Shown: positions 5,868 through 6,026 of the stretch, piece by piece
How the letters are laid out: the number at the start of each line of letters is the position of its first letter
Position numbering within the stretch: the first letter of the stretch is position 1
DNA from: Allosphingosinicella sp.
GTDB taxonomy: Bacteria; Pseudomonadota; Alphaproteobacteria; Sphingomonadales; Sphingomonadaceae
Length of the DNA stretch: 6,026 nucleotides
Direction: 5' to 3'
Assembly (NCBI GenBank): GCA_030146745.1
Contig: JASLBD010000201.1
Coordinates: 1-6,026, forward strand
Program-made: the position numbers and the translations under genes
Notes under the pieces: model-generated
What the model was told of the DNA's origin: nothing
Database searches by the model: none
What the model saw: only the letters and a program-made list of their open reading frames with translations

Positions 5868-6026
5868 TCAACGACGGTCGCGGCCCCCGGTGCGAAGCGC
5901 CGGGACCTGCCGCGCCGCGTCGGCGGGGTCGATGTCCGGCGGCGGCGCGGCCGAGATTTGGCCCTCGCCGCGCCGCATCCCGCCGGCGCGGCGGACCGCC
6001 TCGCGGATCCGGGGATAGGTGCCGCA
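5868..6026 (-). CDS. Unrecognised protein, C-terminal 52 residues (enters from right edge)
   Basis: On the minus strand a frame entering at 6026 runs 52 codons to TGA at 5870-5868. Almost every third position is G or C, more so than in the other two frames, which supports it as coding. It begins CGTYPRIREAVRR and ends in a Pro/Ala/Asp-rich then Arg-rich tail (VPALRTGGRDRR), which looks like a disordered C-terminus. I do not recognise the family, and too little is present to assign a function. It has the same strand as everything else here. A second minus frame is also open up to TAA at 5866-5864 but is very Arg/Ala/Pro-rich, as expected of a shadow. Confidence 0.5.
   Translation of the reverse strand, partial: CGTYPRIREAVRRAGGMRRGEGQISAAPPPDIDPADAARQVPALRTGGRDRR

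Noticed and set aside
5886..5904. A G+C-rich hairpin (CCCGG...CCGGG, three-base loop) considered as a terminator of the edge gene
   Set aside because: It lies inside the coding end of that gene, has an A-C mismatch when read as minus-strand RNA, and is not followed by a T-run.

Overview
The window is about two-thirds G+C, and its reading frames show a strong third-position G/C preference. Together with the protein types (an Arg-rich RcnB-like protein, a collagen-type prolyl 4-hydroxylase, DUF885 lipoproteins and an exported COG1228-type amidohydrolase), this suggests an alphaproteobacterial chromosome, most likely of the Sphingomonadales. That placement is an inference from composition and protein style; there is no rRNA or other marker gene. 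All supported genes lie on the minus strand. I see no tRNA, rRNA, CRISPR array, insertion sequence or phage gene.

Layout, in the direction of transcription (high to low coordinates): (1) 6026-5868, the last 52 codons of an unrecognised gene entering from the right edge. (2) A 106-base gap leading into 5761-4853, an exported, extremely Arg-rich, lysine-free protein with a C-terminal RcnB-type domain. (3) A hairpin plus T-run terminator at 4794-4758, followed at once by a possible promoter. (4) 4703-3435, an exported metal-dependent amidohydrolase of the Xaa-Pro dipeptidase/imidazolonepropionase-like group. (5) 3438-2722, a 2-oxoglutarate/Fe(II) prolyl 4-hydroxylase-like oxygenase whose ATG overlaps the amidohydrolase stop (ATGA). 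(6) 2673-853, a complete DUF885 lipoprotein with a zinc-peptidase-like HEGAPGH motif. (7) 837-1, the first 279 residues of a second DUF885 lipoprotein, a tandem paralog that runs off the left edge.

Genes 4 to 7 look like one transcription unit: the gaps are -4, 48 and 15 bases and no terminator lies between them. The unit joins three predicted cell-envelope hydrolases, probably acting on peptides, with one predicted cytoplasmic oxygenase of the proline-hydroxylating family. A role in handling (hydroxy)proline-containing or otherwise modified peptides is a reasonable hypothesis but is not shown by the sequence. I did not find a clearly new defence or mobile system. The best leads are this operon, the tandem DUF885 pair and the unusual composition of the RcnB-like protein.
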